DNA of 64,000 nucleotides from Trichormus sp. NMC-1 (GCF_001858025.1 NZ_LZQD01000002.1:218557-282556); one strand, 5' to 3'. Positions 27,083 to 37,185 are shown, counted from the stretch's first letter. The notes: generated from the sequence alone by a model not told the origin. Translations and numbers: made by a program.

Positions 27083-27496
27083 TTAAGAGTTCCTTTGAGC
27101 TAAGACAATTACTTTTTTACCTATAGCTTTGAGAATGGCAATTAATCCAACAAAATCCCTGTCTCCTGATATTAGGATAATTATTTTTAGAAAAGGATTA
27201 AAAGCAACTGTATTGAGACAGTCCTCTCTAAGTCGTTTATCTGCGCTATTCTTAGAAGAATCAGGAACATCCACACATTTAAAACCAATCACTTCTAATT
27301 TATTTTTGATAGAAATCTGGTTAGGATACTGTGAATTATAGTAACCATTTTTGCAAAAAACAGTTCCTTTAGATTCTGCAAATTCTAGTAATAAATGAGA
27401 GAATTTTGTGATTGATAGAACGTTCTGAATATCGCAAAAAATTGCAACAGAGTCTTGTTTTTGAACTGTTTGTGTGTTCAAAGGTAGATGAGACAT
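27083..27496 (-). pseudogene. Truncated duplicate of the NYN-domain gene
   Basis: Residues 1-135 are identical to the N-terminal NYN nuclease-like domain of the gene at 29853-30623. The duplication then ends, and the new sequence supplies a stop within two codons (AQRNS). The NYN-family features remain (FCDIQNV near the start and SGDRDF later), but the last strands of the fold and the whole C-terminal domain are missing. It is most likely a non-functional remnant, though expression of a short NYN fragment cannot be excluded. Confidence 0.85.
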
Positions 27497-27670
27497 ATAA
27501 CAAATCCAGTTTTGCTAAGTAAACTGGACAGCTTCAAAAAATCACATATCTATTAGCAGTAAAACTAAGTGAAAGAAAAATTAAAACATTAGTTCTTCCC
27601 CATTAAGGTTCTTTATGCTAACCAATTTCAGTGTTAACTCAGTTTCAGTCTCAGTAACAGGATTCCTTTT
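27093..27670. repeat. 578-bp segmental duplication, copy A
   Basis: This segment matches 30220-30797 at a constant offset of 3127 bp in the same orientation, with no mismatch that I noticed. It covers the NYN promoter region and the first half of the gene. Sequence identity ends abruptly on both sides, which implies a recent event. Confidence 0.92.
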
Positions 27671-27780
27671 AGAAACCAAACCGGATTCCTATATGTGAGT
27701 TATATCAATAATTGTGAGGACAAACCCCTAGAATCGCTAAACTAATTGCATATACAATTAGATTCACTGAGTTGAAAAAA

Positions 27781-28974
27781 ATGGATTTTAGTCAATTATT
27801 AACTGATCGAACTGATAGCATCGTAGATAAATGGGTGACAGCCGTTCGCCAAGATCGGCGGATTGAAAGTGCTGATAATCTATCCTATAGTGCAATTGAA
27901 AATCACATTCCATATGTCTTAAAAGCAATGGTGACAGTACTTTCAACATCTCAGGGTAATGATTTTAAATCGATAGTAACCGCCAGTTGGGAACATGGAG
28001 TGATTCGAGCTACACAAGGCTTTGATTCAGCAGAAATTGCTAGGGAATATCATCACTTAAGCACGGTAATATTTGACACTATACAAGCAGACTTATTGCA
28101 AGCAGAGCCAACAGATATTATTCGGGCTATGCGGTTGATTAACGTCGTAATTGATGAAGCAATCGCTAGGTGTTTTAATAGTTATGTCGATGAACGATTA
28201 CGAGAATTGGATATTCTGCAAAACACTTTAACGTTGCATAATCAAGAACTAACCCGCTTAGTTAATTCTCATCGAGAACACCTCTCCTTACTAACTCATG
28301 ATTTAAAACAACCCCTAGCCTCAATTATAGGTTACTCTGATTTATTTTTACGTGAACATAAAAAAACGCCTGTAAAAAATACTTATCACAATATTGAACA
28401 TATTGAACGAGTGTTACGTAATGGCAGACACTTGCTACGTTTAATTAATGATTTACTAGAATTATCGCGGTATGAAGCCGGACAAATCAAAATTGAACTT
28501 ACATCAACTGATGTCTGTGAAATCATTAGTAATGTATGTGAAATGTTGGAACCTTTAGCCGCTGAAAAAAAATTGTCTCTCATAGTTGATTGTGAACAAA
28601 ATTACCCAAAAATAATCACAGATGCATTTCAAATACAACAAGTTATCACAAACCTTATTAGTAATGCGATTCGCTATACAGAGTCGGGAAGTATTAATAT
28701 TACTTCTCATGTATTAGATAATCAAAAGTGGGAGTTTGCCGTTTCTGATACAGGTATTGGCATTAGACCAGAAGACCAAAAGCAGATTTTTGAACCTTAT
28801 TTTCGTTGTACTAATCAAAAGTCCCATCTTCCTGATAGTACTGGTTTAGGTTTGGCAATAGTTTCCCGGTTGGTAAAACTATTACAAGGTGAAATTAAGC
28901 TAGTTTCTCAACCGGAGGTAGGTTCTACTTTTACTGTAATTCTGCCTTTGCAAATGGAAACGAAAGAAAGTTGA
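27781..28974 (+). CDS. Cytoplasmic sensor histidine kinase with RsbRD-like N-terminal domain
   Basis: The start is placed at the ATG (MDFSQLLTDRTDSIVDKWV); a TTG three codons upstream (27772) is the alternative. The protein of about 397 aa has an N-terminal helical sensor domain of the RsbRD/globin-like type (about residues 5-150) and no membrane segment. The HisKA domain has the phospho-acceptor His in LLTHDLKQPLASIIGYSDL (about 172-190). The ATPase domain has N-box ITNLISNAIRYT, G1 DTGIGI and G2 STGLGLAIV. No response regulator gene is adjacent, so its partner is unknown. The gene end is about 55 bp from convergent rnc. Confidence 0.9.
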   Translation: MDFSQLLTDRTDSIVDKWVTAVRQDRRIESADNLSYSAIENHIPYVLKAMVTVLSTSQGNDFKSIVTASWEHGVIRATQGFDSAEIAREYHHLSTVIFDTIQADLLQAEPTDIIRAMRLINVVIDEAIARCFNSYVDERLRELDILQNTLTLHNQELTRLVNSHREHLSLLTHDLKQPLASIIGYSDLFLREHKKTPVKNTYHNIEHIERVLRNGRHLLRLINDLLELSRYEAGQIKIELTSTDVCEIISNVCEMLEPLAAEKKLSLIVDCEQNYPKIITDAFQIQQVITNLISNAIRYTESGSINITSHVLDNQKWEFAVSDTGIGIRPEDQKQIFEPYFRCTNQKSHLPDSTGLGLAIVSRLVKLLQGEIKLVSQPEVGSTFTVILPLQMETKES

Positions 28975-29029
28975 TTTCGCTCAAAGTTACAAAAGATATT
29001 TTTGCAGCTTTGAGTAAAATCAACAATTT

Positions 29030-29716
29030 TTACTCTAGCAACCCGCGCTTTTTCAATTTTGCTAACGCATCTTCAGCTGCGTCTTTTTCGGCATCTTTTT
29101 TGTTACGTCCTTTACCTGTTCCATACTCTTTTCCATCTACTATTACTTTAGCCACAAATTCTGGTGCGTGAGATGGTCCACCTATTTGTTCTGTAATATA
29201 TTTGGGGGGGTTTGTGCCAATTTCTCGTTGTACCCATTCTTGAAAGCGATTTTTTGAGTCTACATTAGAACGAGATACGACAATTTTTTCGGAGACGGAA
29301 TCAAACAGAGGTTCTATAATTGTGCGAACTACTTCAATATTGCAATTGTTATCTAGATAGTAAGCACCAAGAACGGCTTCAAATGTGCTACTTAATAAGT
29401 TAGGATTTTGAAATCCTCCATCTCGAATTGCACCTTGTCCTAAACGCATTCTGAAGTCTAAACCTACTTCAATCGCAAATTTTGCTAATTGCTTTTCATC
29501 TACTAATGCAGAACGACGACGAGTTAATTCATCTTCTTCTTTTTCTGGGTGACGTTTATAGAGATATTCACCGCTTAAAAAATTGAGGATAGCATCACCA
29601 AGAAATTCCAGACGTTCGTTTTGTTCACCTTCTCCAGGATGTTCGTTGACATAAGAACGGTGGGTAAGTGCTTGACGGAGGAGTTTTTCGTTATGAAATG
29701 TGAGAAGTTTGTGCAT
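29030..29716 (-). CDS. rnc: Ribonuclease III
   Basis: This 228-aa double-strand RNA endonuclease has the RNase III signature ERLEFLGDAILNFLSGEYL (about residues 35-53), in which Glu and Asp bind the catalytic metals. The second acidic cluster is STFEAVLGAYYLD. A C-terminal double-stranded RNA-binding domain follows (FQEWVQREIGTNPPKYIT, GKGRNKKDAEKDAAEDALAK). It processes rRNA precursors and structured RNAs. Length and domain order are normal. It lies downstream of the NYN gene, separated by a terminator. Confidence 0.95.
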   Translation of the reverse strand: MHKLLTFHNEKLLRQALTHRSYVNEHPGEGEQNERLEFLGDAILNFLSGEYLYKRHPEKEEDELTRRRSALVDEKQLAKFAIEVGLDFRMRLGQGAIRDGGFQNPNLLSSTFEAVLGAYYLDNNCNIEVVRTIIEPLFDSVSEKIVVSRSNVDSKNRFQEWVQREIGTNPPKYITEQIGGPSHAPEFVAKVIVDGKEYGTGKGRNKKDAEKDAAEDALAKLKKRGLLE

Positions 29717-29763
29717 TTTTATGTTTTGTCTTGTAGCGAAGATTAACTATTATCTTCAAAAAT

Positions 29764-29785
29764 GAAAAAACCGCAAGGTGCGGTA
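29764..29785 (-). terminator. Rho-independent terminator after the NYN gene
   Basis: On the minus strand ACCGC-ACCTT-GCGGT is followed by a run of T (TTTTTTC). It separates the NYN gene (ending at 29853) from rnc (starting at 29716). Confidence 0.8.
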
Positions 29786-29852
29786 GTGTTGGTAAAACCC
29801 AGCTAACTAATATAACTGAGTTTCAAAAGCAAATTCAGGCAGCTAATTTATA

Positions 29853-30623
29853 TTACTCTATTAAAAGCAATTCCTGATTTTGCTTTTGGATTCTACCTGA
29901 ATTTACAACAGAATCAATAAACTTACCAAAGCTTTTAAATTTATGACCATTAAGTGTAGAAATAGAGGAAACACCCTGATATTTTGGGAATAGTTGACGC
30001 ATTGATCTACCAATGTAGCTGTAGTGTGTAGGTTTACCTTGACTTAACGCATTTTTGACAGTTTCAATCAGATATTCTTCAGCTTCATTGTAACTAATTT
30101 GAGAATTAATGAAAGTCGTTTGAGGTTGGGTTTTTATCTCAACTAATTTTGGTAAATCGTCTATAAAGTGGAAGTTATCATCACCGACGAGATTCTTTAG
30201 TTTTGAGCTTTCGCTATGTCTTTGAGCTAAGACAATTACTTTTTTACCTATAGCTTTGAGAATGGCAATTAATCCAACAAAATCCCTGTCTCCTGATATT
30301 AGGATAATTATTTTTAGAAAAGGATTAAAAGCAACTGTATTGAGACAGTCCTCTCTAAGTCGTTTATCTGCGCTATTCTTAGAAGAATCAGGAACATCCA
30401 CACATTTAAAACCAATCACTTCTAATTTATTTTTGATAGAAATCTGGTTAGGATACTGTGAATTATAGTAACCATTTTTGCAAAAAACAGTTCCTTTAGA
30501 TTCTGCAAATTCTAGTAATAAATGAGAGAATTTTGTGATTGATAGAACGTTCTGAATATCGCAAAAAATTGCAACAGAGTCTTGTTTTTGAACTGTTTGT
30601 GTGTTCAAAGGTAGATGAGACAT
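29853..30623 (-). CDS. NYN-domain protein with LOTUS/OST-HTH-like C-terminus
   Basis: The 256-aa protein has an N-terminal NYN domain (PIN-like nuclease fold, about residues 14-165) with the acidic residues of FCDIQNV, the DVPDSSKNSADKRLREDCL segment and ISGDRDFVGLIAILKAIGKK. A C-terminal winged-helix-like domain follows (about 180-256: YSYIGRSMRQLFPKYQGVS, FKSFGKFIDSV) that resembles LOTUS/OST-HTH RNA-binding modules. NYN proteins are proposed RNases. It lies directly upstream of rnc on the same strand, though a terminator intervenes. Its first half is duplicated at 27083-27496. Confidence 0.88.
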   Translation of the reverse strand: MSHLPLNTQTVQKQDSVAIFCDIQNVLSITKFSHLLLEFAESKGTVFCKNGYYNSQYPNQISIKNKLEVIGFKCVDVPDSSKNSADKRLREDCLNTVAFNPFLKIIILISGDRDFVGLIAILKAIGKKVIVLAQRHSESSKLKNLVGDDNFHFIDDLPKLVEIKTQPQTTFINSQISYNEAEEYLIETVKNALSQGKPTHYSYIGRSMRQLFPKYQGVSSISTLNGHKFKSFGKFIDSVVNSGRIQKQNQELLLIE

Positions 30624-30797
30624 ATAACAAATCCAGTTTTGCTAAGTAAACTGGACAGCTTCAAAAAATCACATATCTATTAGCAGTAAAACTAAGTGAA
30701 AGAAAAATTAAAACATTAGTTCTTCCCCATTAAGGTTCTTTATGCTAACCAATTTCAGTGTTAACTCAGTTTCAGTCTCAGTAACAGGATTCCTTTT
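30220..30797. repeat. 578-bp segmental duplication, copy B (parent)
   Basis: This is the copy containing the intact gene; the matching segment is 27093-27670. The parent status follows from copy B carrying the complete coding sequence. Confidence 0.92.
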
Positions 30798-30890
30798 TAA
30801 CAAATCGTGCGTCATACACTCGGCTGAATACTTATTCAAAAGCCTTACTTTCTTCATACTAATTGAGCAATTAGTCATGTAATAAGACAT
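30708..30890 (-). CDS. Possible small protein upstream of the NYN gene
   Basis: This 60-aa open frame ends 84 bp before the NYN gene on the same strand. Its C-terminal half (KRNPVTETETELTLKLVSIK) falls within the duplicated segment and also survives as an open fragment upstream of the truncated copy. It has no recognised domain and no clear ribosome-binding site. It could be a small leader gene or a chance ORF. Confidence 0.3.
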   Translation of the reverse strand: MSYYMTNCSISMKKVRLLNKYSAECMTHDLLKRNPVTETETELTLKLVSIKNLNGEELMF

Positions 30891-31083
30891 CGGGGTAAAT
30901 ATTCAGACGAATATATAACGCAGGACTTGTCATAAAGGAATCCTGCTGCTGAGACAACTACCGACCCTTGCGGGATAAATTCTTGCTTGAGATAGCAGTT
31001 ATTTGGCTGTCTTTATACAGTATCATAAGACACCTACGCTGGAATGTCAAGCCCCAAGTTCTAAAATCTACAACCCCAGTCCA

Positions 31084-31114
31084 GATCCCCGACTTCTTCA
31101 AGAAGTCGGGGATC
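31084..31114. repeat. Perfect palindromic hairpin (GATCCCCGACTTCTT arms)
   Basis: GATCCCCGACTTCTT, one base, then AAGAAGTCGGGGATC: a 15-bp perfect stem. Related, less perfect copies lie at 37219-37248, 46029-46066 and 46510-46538, two of them with a T-run that would make them terminators. It is an interspersed hairpin family. Confidence 0.8.
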
Positions 31115-31120
31115 TAAATT

Positions 31121-31647
31121 TTAAAGATTATTGATATCAATTCCTTTAACTTGCAATTTCACTAATAAGTCTTGATAATTTTGACGTTCTTGTTCTGCAC
31201 TTTGATATTCCTGTTCCGCTCTTTGATTTAATTCCAGAGATGTCAGAAACTTTTTTTCATCAGGATAGTAAATTATAGTAAATTTCTAAATTATCTGATT
31301 TTAACTCAAAACTTATTCCCAAACGCGGACTTACCCAATTATTTATTTCTTCAATTTCTTCTAACCATTCTTGTTCACGAATAAATCCGGTTAATTCAAT
31401 TGTATCTGGATTATAAATATAATATTCTTCTACTCCATGACGTTGATAAAAAAGCATTTTTTTTTGACATTTCTTGGCTGCGATTTTCGAGAGATAGAAT
31501 TTCAAATACCACCTAGGGAATAATATTATTCTTTTCCCATTGTTTGTAAGAACCTCGTCTACCTTTTGGTCTACCAAATACAACCATGACATCAGGTGCT
31601 TGACGAGTTTTTACACTTCCCTCGATTTTAACCTGAATCGTAGTCAT
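31121..31647 (-). pseudogene. Decayed Uma2-family (DUF820) endonuclease-like gene
   Basis: Fragments of a Uma2 protein lie in order on the minus strand but in different frames. They are [20 protein letters not shown] (from the ATG at 31647), KKMLFYQRHGVEEYYIYNPD and WVSPRLGISFELK (31280-31460), and KKFLTSLELNQRAEQEYQSA with its coiled tail ending at 31121. The last frameshift is a direct duplication, TTTACTATAA next to TTTACTATCC, at about 31263-31283. The central region (VVFEILSP-type motif) is lost. Uma2 families are multicopy in cyanobacteria, and decayed copies are expected. Confidence 0.8.
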
Positions 31648-31737
31648 ATATCTTGCTCCTTTAGGAATTGCCGTTATATATATTCTAAATGTGCCAGAAA
31701 TTGCTATGCTACAAATATAATAACTATTAAGGAAACA

Positions 31738-33762
31738 ATGCCTGCGCCTACTATTACCCCGACAATGACTGCTTTTCCGCTGACTGCTGTAGTCGGTCAA
31801 GAAGCAATTAAGATAGCCTTGCTGTTGACAGCAGTAGATCCCGTTTTGGGGGGTGTGGTAATTGCAGGTCGTCGCGGTACGGCTAAATCTGTGATGGCGC
31901 GTGCTATTCACGCTTTATTACCACCTATTGAAGTTGTTAAAGATTCCGTTAGCAACTGTGACCCCAACCATCCAGAGGAATGGGATGATAAACTCTTGGC
32001 TGAAGAAAGACAGGAGATAGAAACGGAAATTATCCCTGCACCTTTTTTGCAAATTCCCCTCGGTATTACGGAAGATCGACTTTTAGGTTCTGTGGATGTG
32101 GAACAGTCGGTTAAACAAGGTGATACGATTTTTCAACCGGGATTACTCGCTACAGCTAACCGAGGTGTGTTGTATGTGGATGAAATTAATTTATTAGATG
32201 ACCAAATTAGTAATCAACTTTTATCGGTATTATCGGACGGACGTAACCAAATTGAACGGGAAGGAATAAGTTTTCAACATCCTTGTAAACCGTTGTTTAT
32301 TGCCACTTATAATCCCGAAGAAGGGGCGCTCAGAGAACATTTACTTGATAGAATAGCGATCGCACTATCAGCAGACGGAGTTCTGGGTATAGATCAAAGA
32401 GTACAAGCAGTTGAGCAAGCGATCGCCTATTCCAAATCTCCCTCAGAATTTCTCCAACAATACAGCGAAGACATAGACTCACTCAAAACCCAAATCATCC
32501 TCGCACGGGAATGGTTAAAAGAAGTCACCATTACCCCAGAACAAATTACCTACCTCGTCAATGAAGCCATTCGTGGGGGTGTAGAAGGACATCGTGCAGA
32601 ATTGTTTGCGGTAAGAGTTGCAAAAGCCGCAGCAGCCTTAGAAGGACGCAATACCGTCAATGCAGAAGATTTACGTCGCGCGGTGGAATTGGTGATAGTT
32701 CCTAGAACCACGATAGTGCAGACACCACCACCAGACCAACCACCTCCACCTCCCCCACCACCACCAGAAAATCAAGACGAGTCGGAATCAGAAGAAGAAC
32801 AAGAAGAAGAACAGGAAGAAGAGAAAGAAGAAGAACAGGAACAGCAAGAACCCCCAGACATTCCCGAAGAGTTTATTTTTGATCCTGAAGGGGTAATCCT
32901 TGACCCAGAAGTGCTTTATTTTACCCAAATGGCACAACGTCAAGGTAAATCTGGAAGTCGCAGTATTATCTTCTCAGATGACAGGGGACGGTATATCAAG
33001 CCGATGATTCCCAAAGGTAAAGCCCGTCGCATAGCCGTAGATGCCACATTGCGAGCCGCTGCCCCGTATCAAAAATCACGACGTGCTAGACAACCTGATA
33101 AAAAGGTGATTGTGGAACAGGGAGATATCCGTTCTAAGCGGTTGGTGCGAAAAGCCGGCGCTTTGGTGGTGTTTGTGGTTGATGCTTCTGGTTCAATGGC
33201 TTTAAATAGAATGCAATCTGCTAAGGGTGCGGTGATGCAACTTTTAACAGAAGCCTATCAAAATCGTGATCAAGTATCTTTAATTCCTTTTAGAGGAGAA
33301 CAAGCGGAAGTTTTATTACCTCCTACCCGTTCCATTGCTTTAGCCAAAAATCGTTTAGAAAGATTACCCTGTGGTGGTGGTTCACCCCTAGCACATGGTT
33401 TAACTCAAGCAGTGCGTGTAGGTGTAAATGCCCAAATGGGTGGAGATATCGGTCAAGTTGTGATTGTGGCAATTACTGATGGACGTGGTAATATTCCTTT
33501 GGCTCGTTCTTTAGGTGAACCCATAGAACAAGGAGAAAAGCCAGATATCAAAGCCGAATTATTAGATATTGCGGGGAGAATTCGGGCTTCAGGGATGCAA
33601 TTGTTGGTCATTGATACTGAGAGTAAGTTTGTATCAACTGGCTTTGCGAAGGAATTGGCCAAAACAGCAGGTGGTAAATATTATCACCTACCGAAAGCCA
33701 CTGATAAAGCGATCGCAGCAATGACTAGAGGAGCGATCGCTGATATAAAATCTAATAGATAG
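31738..33762 (+). CDS. chlD: Magnesium chelatase subunit D
   Basis: The start at 31738 follows an AAGGAAAC ribosome-binding site; the open frame extends upstream only by chance. The 674-aa protein inserts Mg2+ into protoporphyrin IX together with ChlI and ChlH, the first committed step to chlorophyll. The N-terminal AAA+ domain has Walker A-like GRRGTAKS (about residue 42) and [11 protein letters not shown]. The linker is Pro-rich then highly acidic (about 325-375). The C-terminal von Willebrand A domain has the MIDAS motif DASGS (about 483). Length and order match cyanobacterial ChlD. Confidence 0.96.
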   Translation: MPAPTITPTMTAFPLTAVVGQEAIKIALLLTAVDPVLGGVVIAGRRGTAKSVMARAIHALLPPIEVVKDSVSNCDPNHPEEWDDKLLAEERQEIETEIIPAPFLQIPLGITEDRLLGSVDVEQSVKQGDTIFQPGLLATANRGVLYVDEINLLDDQISNQLLSVLSDGRNQIEREGISFQHPCKPLFIATYNPEEGALREHLLDRIAIALSADGVLGIDQRVQAVEQAIAYSKSPSEFLQQYSEDIDSLKTQIILAREWLKEVTITPEQITYLVNEAIRGGVEGHRAELFAVRVAKAAAALEGRNTVNAEDLRRAVELVIVPRTTIVQTPPPDQPPPPPPPPPENQDESESEEEQEEEQEEEKEEEQEQQEPPDIPEEFIFDPEGVILDPEVLYFTQMAQRQGKSGSRSIIFSDDRGRYIKPMIPKGKARRIAVDATLRAAAPYQKSRRARQPDKKVIVEQGDIRSKRLVRKAGALVVFVVDASGSMALNRMQSAKGAVMQLLTEAYQNRDQVSLIPFRGEQAEVLLPPTRSIALAKNRLERLPCGGGSPLAHGLTQAVRVGVNAQMGGDIGQVVIVAITDGRGNIPLARSLGEPIEQGEKPDIKAELLDIAGRIRASGMQLLVIDTESKFVSTGFAKELAKTAGGKYYHLPKATDKAIAAMTRGAIADIKSNR

Positions 33763-33884
33763 TCTGAATCAGGATTTTGAGGATTTAAAGATTTACAGGA
33801 TGAATAAAACTAGATGGTCTAAATCAGAAATCCTGTTTATCCTCAAATCCAGTAAATCCTGATTTTGACCAATAATCTTCAGCA

Positions 33885-34745
33885 CTAAGCACTCAGTACT
33901 CCTGACTCAGCTGGTGGCTGTAAATAGCCAATCAAATCTTGCAGACCTTTTTGCAGATACCGAGTTACTGTCATGGGACTAGCACCTATTTTTTTACCAG
34001 CATCCTTGCGAGTCAATTCTTTCAAAAATACCAATTCTACAGCTATGCGAGGGTTATCTTCTAACAGACTCATAGCCCCCTGAAGTAGTTGTCTTTCCTC
34101 TTCTTGTTGTTGAAGTACAGCAGTACGGGGACAGGGGATGATATCACCCAAAGTTAATTGATAATCAAGATAATTAACACAAGTCGCGTCTAAGCTTAAA
34201 GGACTTCGGTTTTGAGCCGCCAACTTGCTTTCTTGCCACTCTTGTAGAGAAATATGAAGTTTATTAGCAATTTCTATATCTTTGGGAGGACGGCCTAAAG
34301 ATATTGTCAACTCTTTACGAATTTTTTGCCCTTGATTGTAAACTTCTTGCCAACGACGGGGAATTTTTAATAGTGTAGAGCGATCACGCAAAAAATGCAG
34401 TATTTCACCGCGAATATAAGGTATAGCAAAGGAACTAAATGCATATCCTTGATTAGGATTAAAGCGCTCAATAGCCCTAATTAAACCAAAATAACCAATT
34501 TGTTCTAAATCTTCATAAGGCTCATGACATTGATGTCTAAATTTATAAGCCATCTTCCGCACTAAACCCTGATGTATTTCTACAAGTTGGTTACGCAGTT
34601 TAATAGAAGGATGTTGGTGGTATAAGTGTAATAAATCCATACCATCATACTGCACAGAGGACTCACTCGCTGCCATATCAATTCCCTTGTAGTAACCCCT
34701 TTCCCCGAAGAATGGAGTTGCGTATACTTGATTGAAAACTGTCAT
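33885..34745 (-). CDS. sigF: Group 3 sigma factor, SigF type
   Basis: The 286-aa protein contains sigma region 2 (HQGLVRKMAYKFRHQCHEPY, EDLEQIGYFGLIRAIERFNP, FSSFAIPYIRGEILHFLRDR), region 3 (IPRRWQEVYNQGQKIRKEL) and region 4 (LTRKDAGKKIGASPMTVTRY). The pattern fits the cyanobacterial SigF group, which controls motility, pili or stress genes depending on species. An internal ATG at 34676 (MAASESSVQYDG) could be the true start, giving about 263 aa. It is monocistronic and convergent with chlD. Confidence 0.88.
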   Translation of the reverse strand: MTVFNQVYATPFFGERGYYKGIDMAASESSVQYDGMDLLHLYHQHPSIKLRNQLVEIHQGLVRKMAYKFRHQCHEPYEDLEQIGYFGLIRAIERFNPNQGYAFSSFAIPYIRGEILHFLRDRSTLLKIPRRWQEVYNQGQKIRKELTISLGRPPKDIEIANKLHISLQEWQESKLAAQNRSPLSLDATCVNYLDYQLTLGDIIPCPRTAVLQQQEEERQLLQGAMSLLEDNPRIAVELVFLKELTRKDAGKKIGASPMTVTRYLQKGLQDLIGYLQPPAESGVLSA

Positions 34746-35079
34746 TATTTTCCTTAGTCAACGCATAATAAACCATCGTTGTTTTACTGAACTTCATCTG
34801 AACCTCATCGCTTCTCTACATAATATTACTTAGAAAAATTTACTCTTATCTGTTGCCAGCAACTGTTGTTAACCAATTCCCGATTCATACGGAATATACT
34901 TTTTAAGTTCGTAATAAATCAGAGAATGTCTATAAGTAAAAATACTGTATTTATTCTTTCTTTATTTTAGTTACAGCATTGTTTCTAGATTTCCGCCCTA
35001 GTTTCCAGCCCCAACTATTGGTAAAAATAGAAATTAGTAGGACATTTCCTCATAAACCTGTCTTTACAGTTTTTTAGAT
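34746..35079. other. Divergent promoter region between sigF and the Bax-inhibitor-like gene
   Basis: 334 AT-rich bp between two divergently transcribed genes; promoters for both must lie here. No hairpin, repeat or RNA gene was recognised. Confidence 0.5.
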
Positions 35080-35808
35080 ATGAGCAATACCAGCAATTTT
35101 CGTCAAGCTTTTCGTCAAGCTCAAAATCACGCTCTGGTTGGTCCCAATGTCATTGCTAACGCCTTACCCTATGTTGGTGGAGGACTAGTCCTCACCGCAT
35201 TAGGAACCTATGGTGGTTTGGGAGTCATTCGTTCCCACCCCGAACTATTCTTTCCCACCTTCTTTGGTGCTGTAGTTCTGGAGTTCATTCTCTTCTTTGT
35301 TGCTCAAAATGTAGCTTCCAAAGGTAAAAATAGCCTTGCCCTACCACTATTAGGGATTTACAGCCTCTTATCTGGATATACCCTAAGTGGCTTGGTGTTT
35401 GTGGCTTTGAGAACCCAAGGTGTTGGTCTTCAAGGCATTGGCATAGCAGCCCTAAGTTGTGGTGTCACCTTTATTGCTGCCCGTCAAATTGGTTCTAACC
35501 TCTCAGAATCAGACGGAATAGCTTTGACAAAAACCATCTCTCTGGGCGTAATAGCCTTGGTGGTTGTGTGCCTCAGCCAATTTGTTTTGGCACTATTTGG
35601 TGTTTACACACCTACTTGGTTAGAAATCGGTATCTCCGGTTTAGGGGTATTTATTTTCGCTGGAGCTTCTGTAGTTGATTTCTACATCTTGCCCCGTACC
35701 TACCGCGATGATGAATATTTACCCGCAGCCTTGTCGATGTACTTAACCTACATCAACCTATTCATCTTTATCTTGCGGTTGCTCATAGCCATTAGTGGCC
35801 GTGATTAA
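35080..35808 (+). CDS. Bax inhibitor-1 / YccA-family membrane protein
   Basis: The 242-aa protein has seven predicted membrane segments and the BI-1 family C-terminal signature: GVFIFAGASVVDFYILPRTY, then YLPAALSMYLTYINLFIFIL. Family members are proposed pH-sensitive Ca2+ leak channels or regulators of membrane proteases. The N-terminal 35 residues are hydrophilic and likely cytoplasmic. It is followed by a Rho-independent terminator, so it is probably monocistronic. Confidence 0.88.
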   Translation: MSNTSNFRQAFRQAQNHALVGPNVIANALPYVGGGLVLTALGTYGGLGVIRSHPELFFPTFFGAVVLEFILFFVAQNVASKGKNSLALPLLGIYSLLSGYTLSGLVFVALRTQGVGLQGIGIAALSCGVTFIAARQIGSNLSESDGIALTKTISLGVIALVVVCLSQFVLALFGVYTPTWLEIGISGLGVFIFAGASVVDFYILPRTYRDDEYLPAALSMYLTYINLFIFILRLLIAISGRD

Positions 35809-35848
35809 GTAATTTTCGATCAAGGAAAAAAGGAAATTTAACTAAAAA

Positions 35849-35884
35849 CTGACCGTGGTTCATTTGCAAGAGCCACGGTTTTTC
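35849..35884 (+). terminator. Rho-independent terminator after the BI-1 family gene
   Basis: ACCGTGG (35852-35858) pairs with CCACGGT (35873-35879), followed by TTTTTC. It lies 44 bp after the stop codon. Confidence 0.85.
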
Positions 35885-36062
35885 ATCTATCAGCTGTTCG
35901 GTAATTTACACAACCGAATTTGCCCAATTACAGCTAAAATCAAAAATATTAACAGCGATGGATTAAATCAGCAGTCCACGCAGGTGGACTTTGTTTGTGT
36001 AGTAGCGTATCCCTTACGGGAGGCGATAGCCATATTATATTCGCCTAAAACTTGATTAAACT

Positions 36063-37185
36063 ATGGACGTTCTAGAACTTAAACGCGAAATCGAAACGTT
36101 GTCTGGCCGCCTGGGTAAAACCCAGGACTATCTTTGACATACCTGCACTCAAAGCCAAAATTCACGATTTAGAACAAATCTCAGCCCAGTCAGAATTTTG
36201 GGACGACCAAACCCAGGCACAACAAACACTCCAAGAACTCAACGACCTCAAAGACCACCTAGAACAGTATTATCAGTGGCAAGCCAATCTAGAAGATACC
36301 AGGGCAGTTGTTGAACTATTAGAATTAGAAACTGACGAAGCACTCTTGCAAGAAGCAGAATCTACCATAAACAAGCTTAATCGTGACCTTGACCAGTGGG
36401 AATTACAGCAATTACTTTCTGGCCCCTATGATGTTCAAGGCGCAGTTTTAACAATTAATGCAGGTGCTGGTGGTACAGATGCTCAGGATTGGGCATTTAT
36501 GCTAATGCGGATGTACACCCGTTGGGCAGAAGATCATGGCTACAAAGTAACTCTAGCCGAAGAATCAGAAGGTGATGAAGCTGGAATTAAATCAGCAACC
36601 TTAGAAATTACTGGTCGCTATGCCTATGGTTACTTGCGCTCAGAAATGGGTACTCATCGCTTAGTGCGGATTTCTCCTTTCAACGCCAACGGTAAGCGCC
36701 AAACCAGTTTTGCTGGGGTGGAAGTCATGCCACAAATAGATAACACCGTCAAGTTGGAAATTCCAGAGAAGGATTTGGAAATTACCACAACTCGGTCTGG
36801 TGGCAAAGGTGGGCAAAATGTCAACAAAGTAGAAACAGCCGTGCGGATAGTTCACTTACCCACAGGTTTGGCTGTGCGTTGTACAGAAGAACGTTCTCAA
36901 CTACAAAACAAAGAAAAAGCCCTCGCCCGTCTGAAAGCCAAGCTGTTAGTGATTGCCAGAGAACAACGCGCCCAAGAAATTGCCGAAATTCGCGGTGATA
37001 TGGTGGAAGCTTCCTGGGGCAACCAAATTCGTAATTATGTGTTTCATCCTTACCAAATGGTCAAAGATTTACGTACAAATACGGAAACTACAGCAATTAC
37101 GGATATTATGAACGGCGAAATTGATGCTTTTATCCAAGCCTATTTGCGCCAAGAAAACCAACTGGTAGACAGCAATTCTGGATAG
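36063..37185 (+). CDS. prfB: Peptide chain release factor 2, with programmed +1 frameshift
   Basis: The first 24 codons from the ATG at 36063 ([20 protein letters not shown]) end at an in-frame TGA (36135-36137). The protein continues in the +1 frame from GAC at 36136 to give about 373 aa. RF2 features are the SPF tripeptide for UGA/UAA recognition ([15 protein letters not shown]) and the GGQ peptidyl-hydrolysis motif ([12 protein letters not shown]). The shift makes RF2 synthesis depend on RF2 shortage at its own UGA. Domain order is complete. Confidence 0.95.
36118..36138 (+). promoter_or_regulatory. RF2 programmed frameshift site (CTT TGA C)
   Basis: CCCAGGACTATCTTTGAC holds the slippery CTT-TGA-C heart of bacterial prfB frameshift sites, with a Shine-Dalgarno-like AGGA a few bases upstream. 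The stimulator is shorter than the classical AGGGGG and may be weaker. Confidence 0.93.

Noticed and set aside
31540-31737. 66-residue N-terminal extension of chlD
   Set aside because: It lies over the Uma2 relic and lacks similarity to ChlD. The ATG at 31738 has a ribosome-binding site and gives the normal length.
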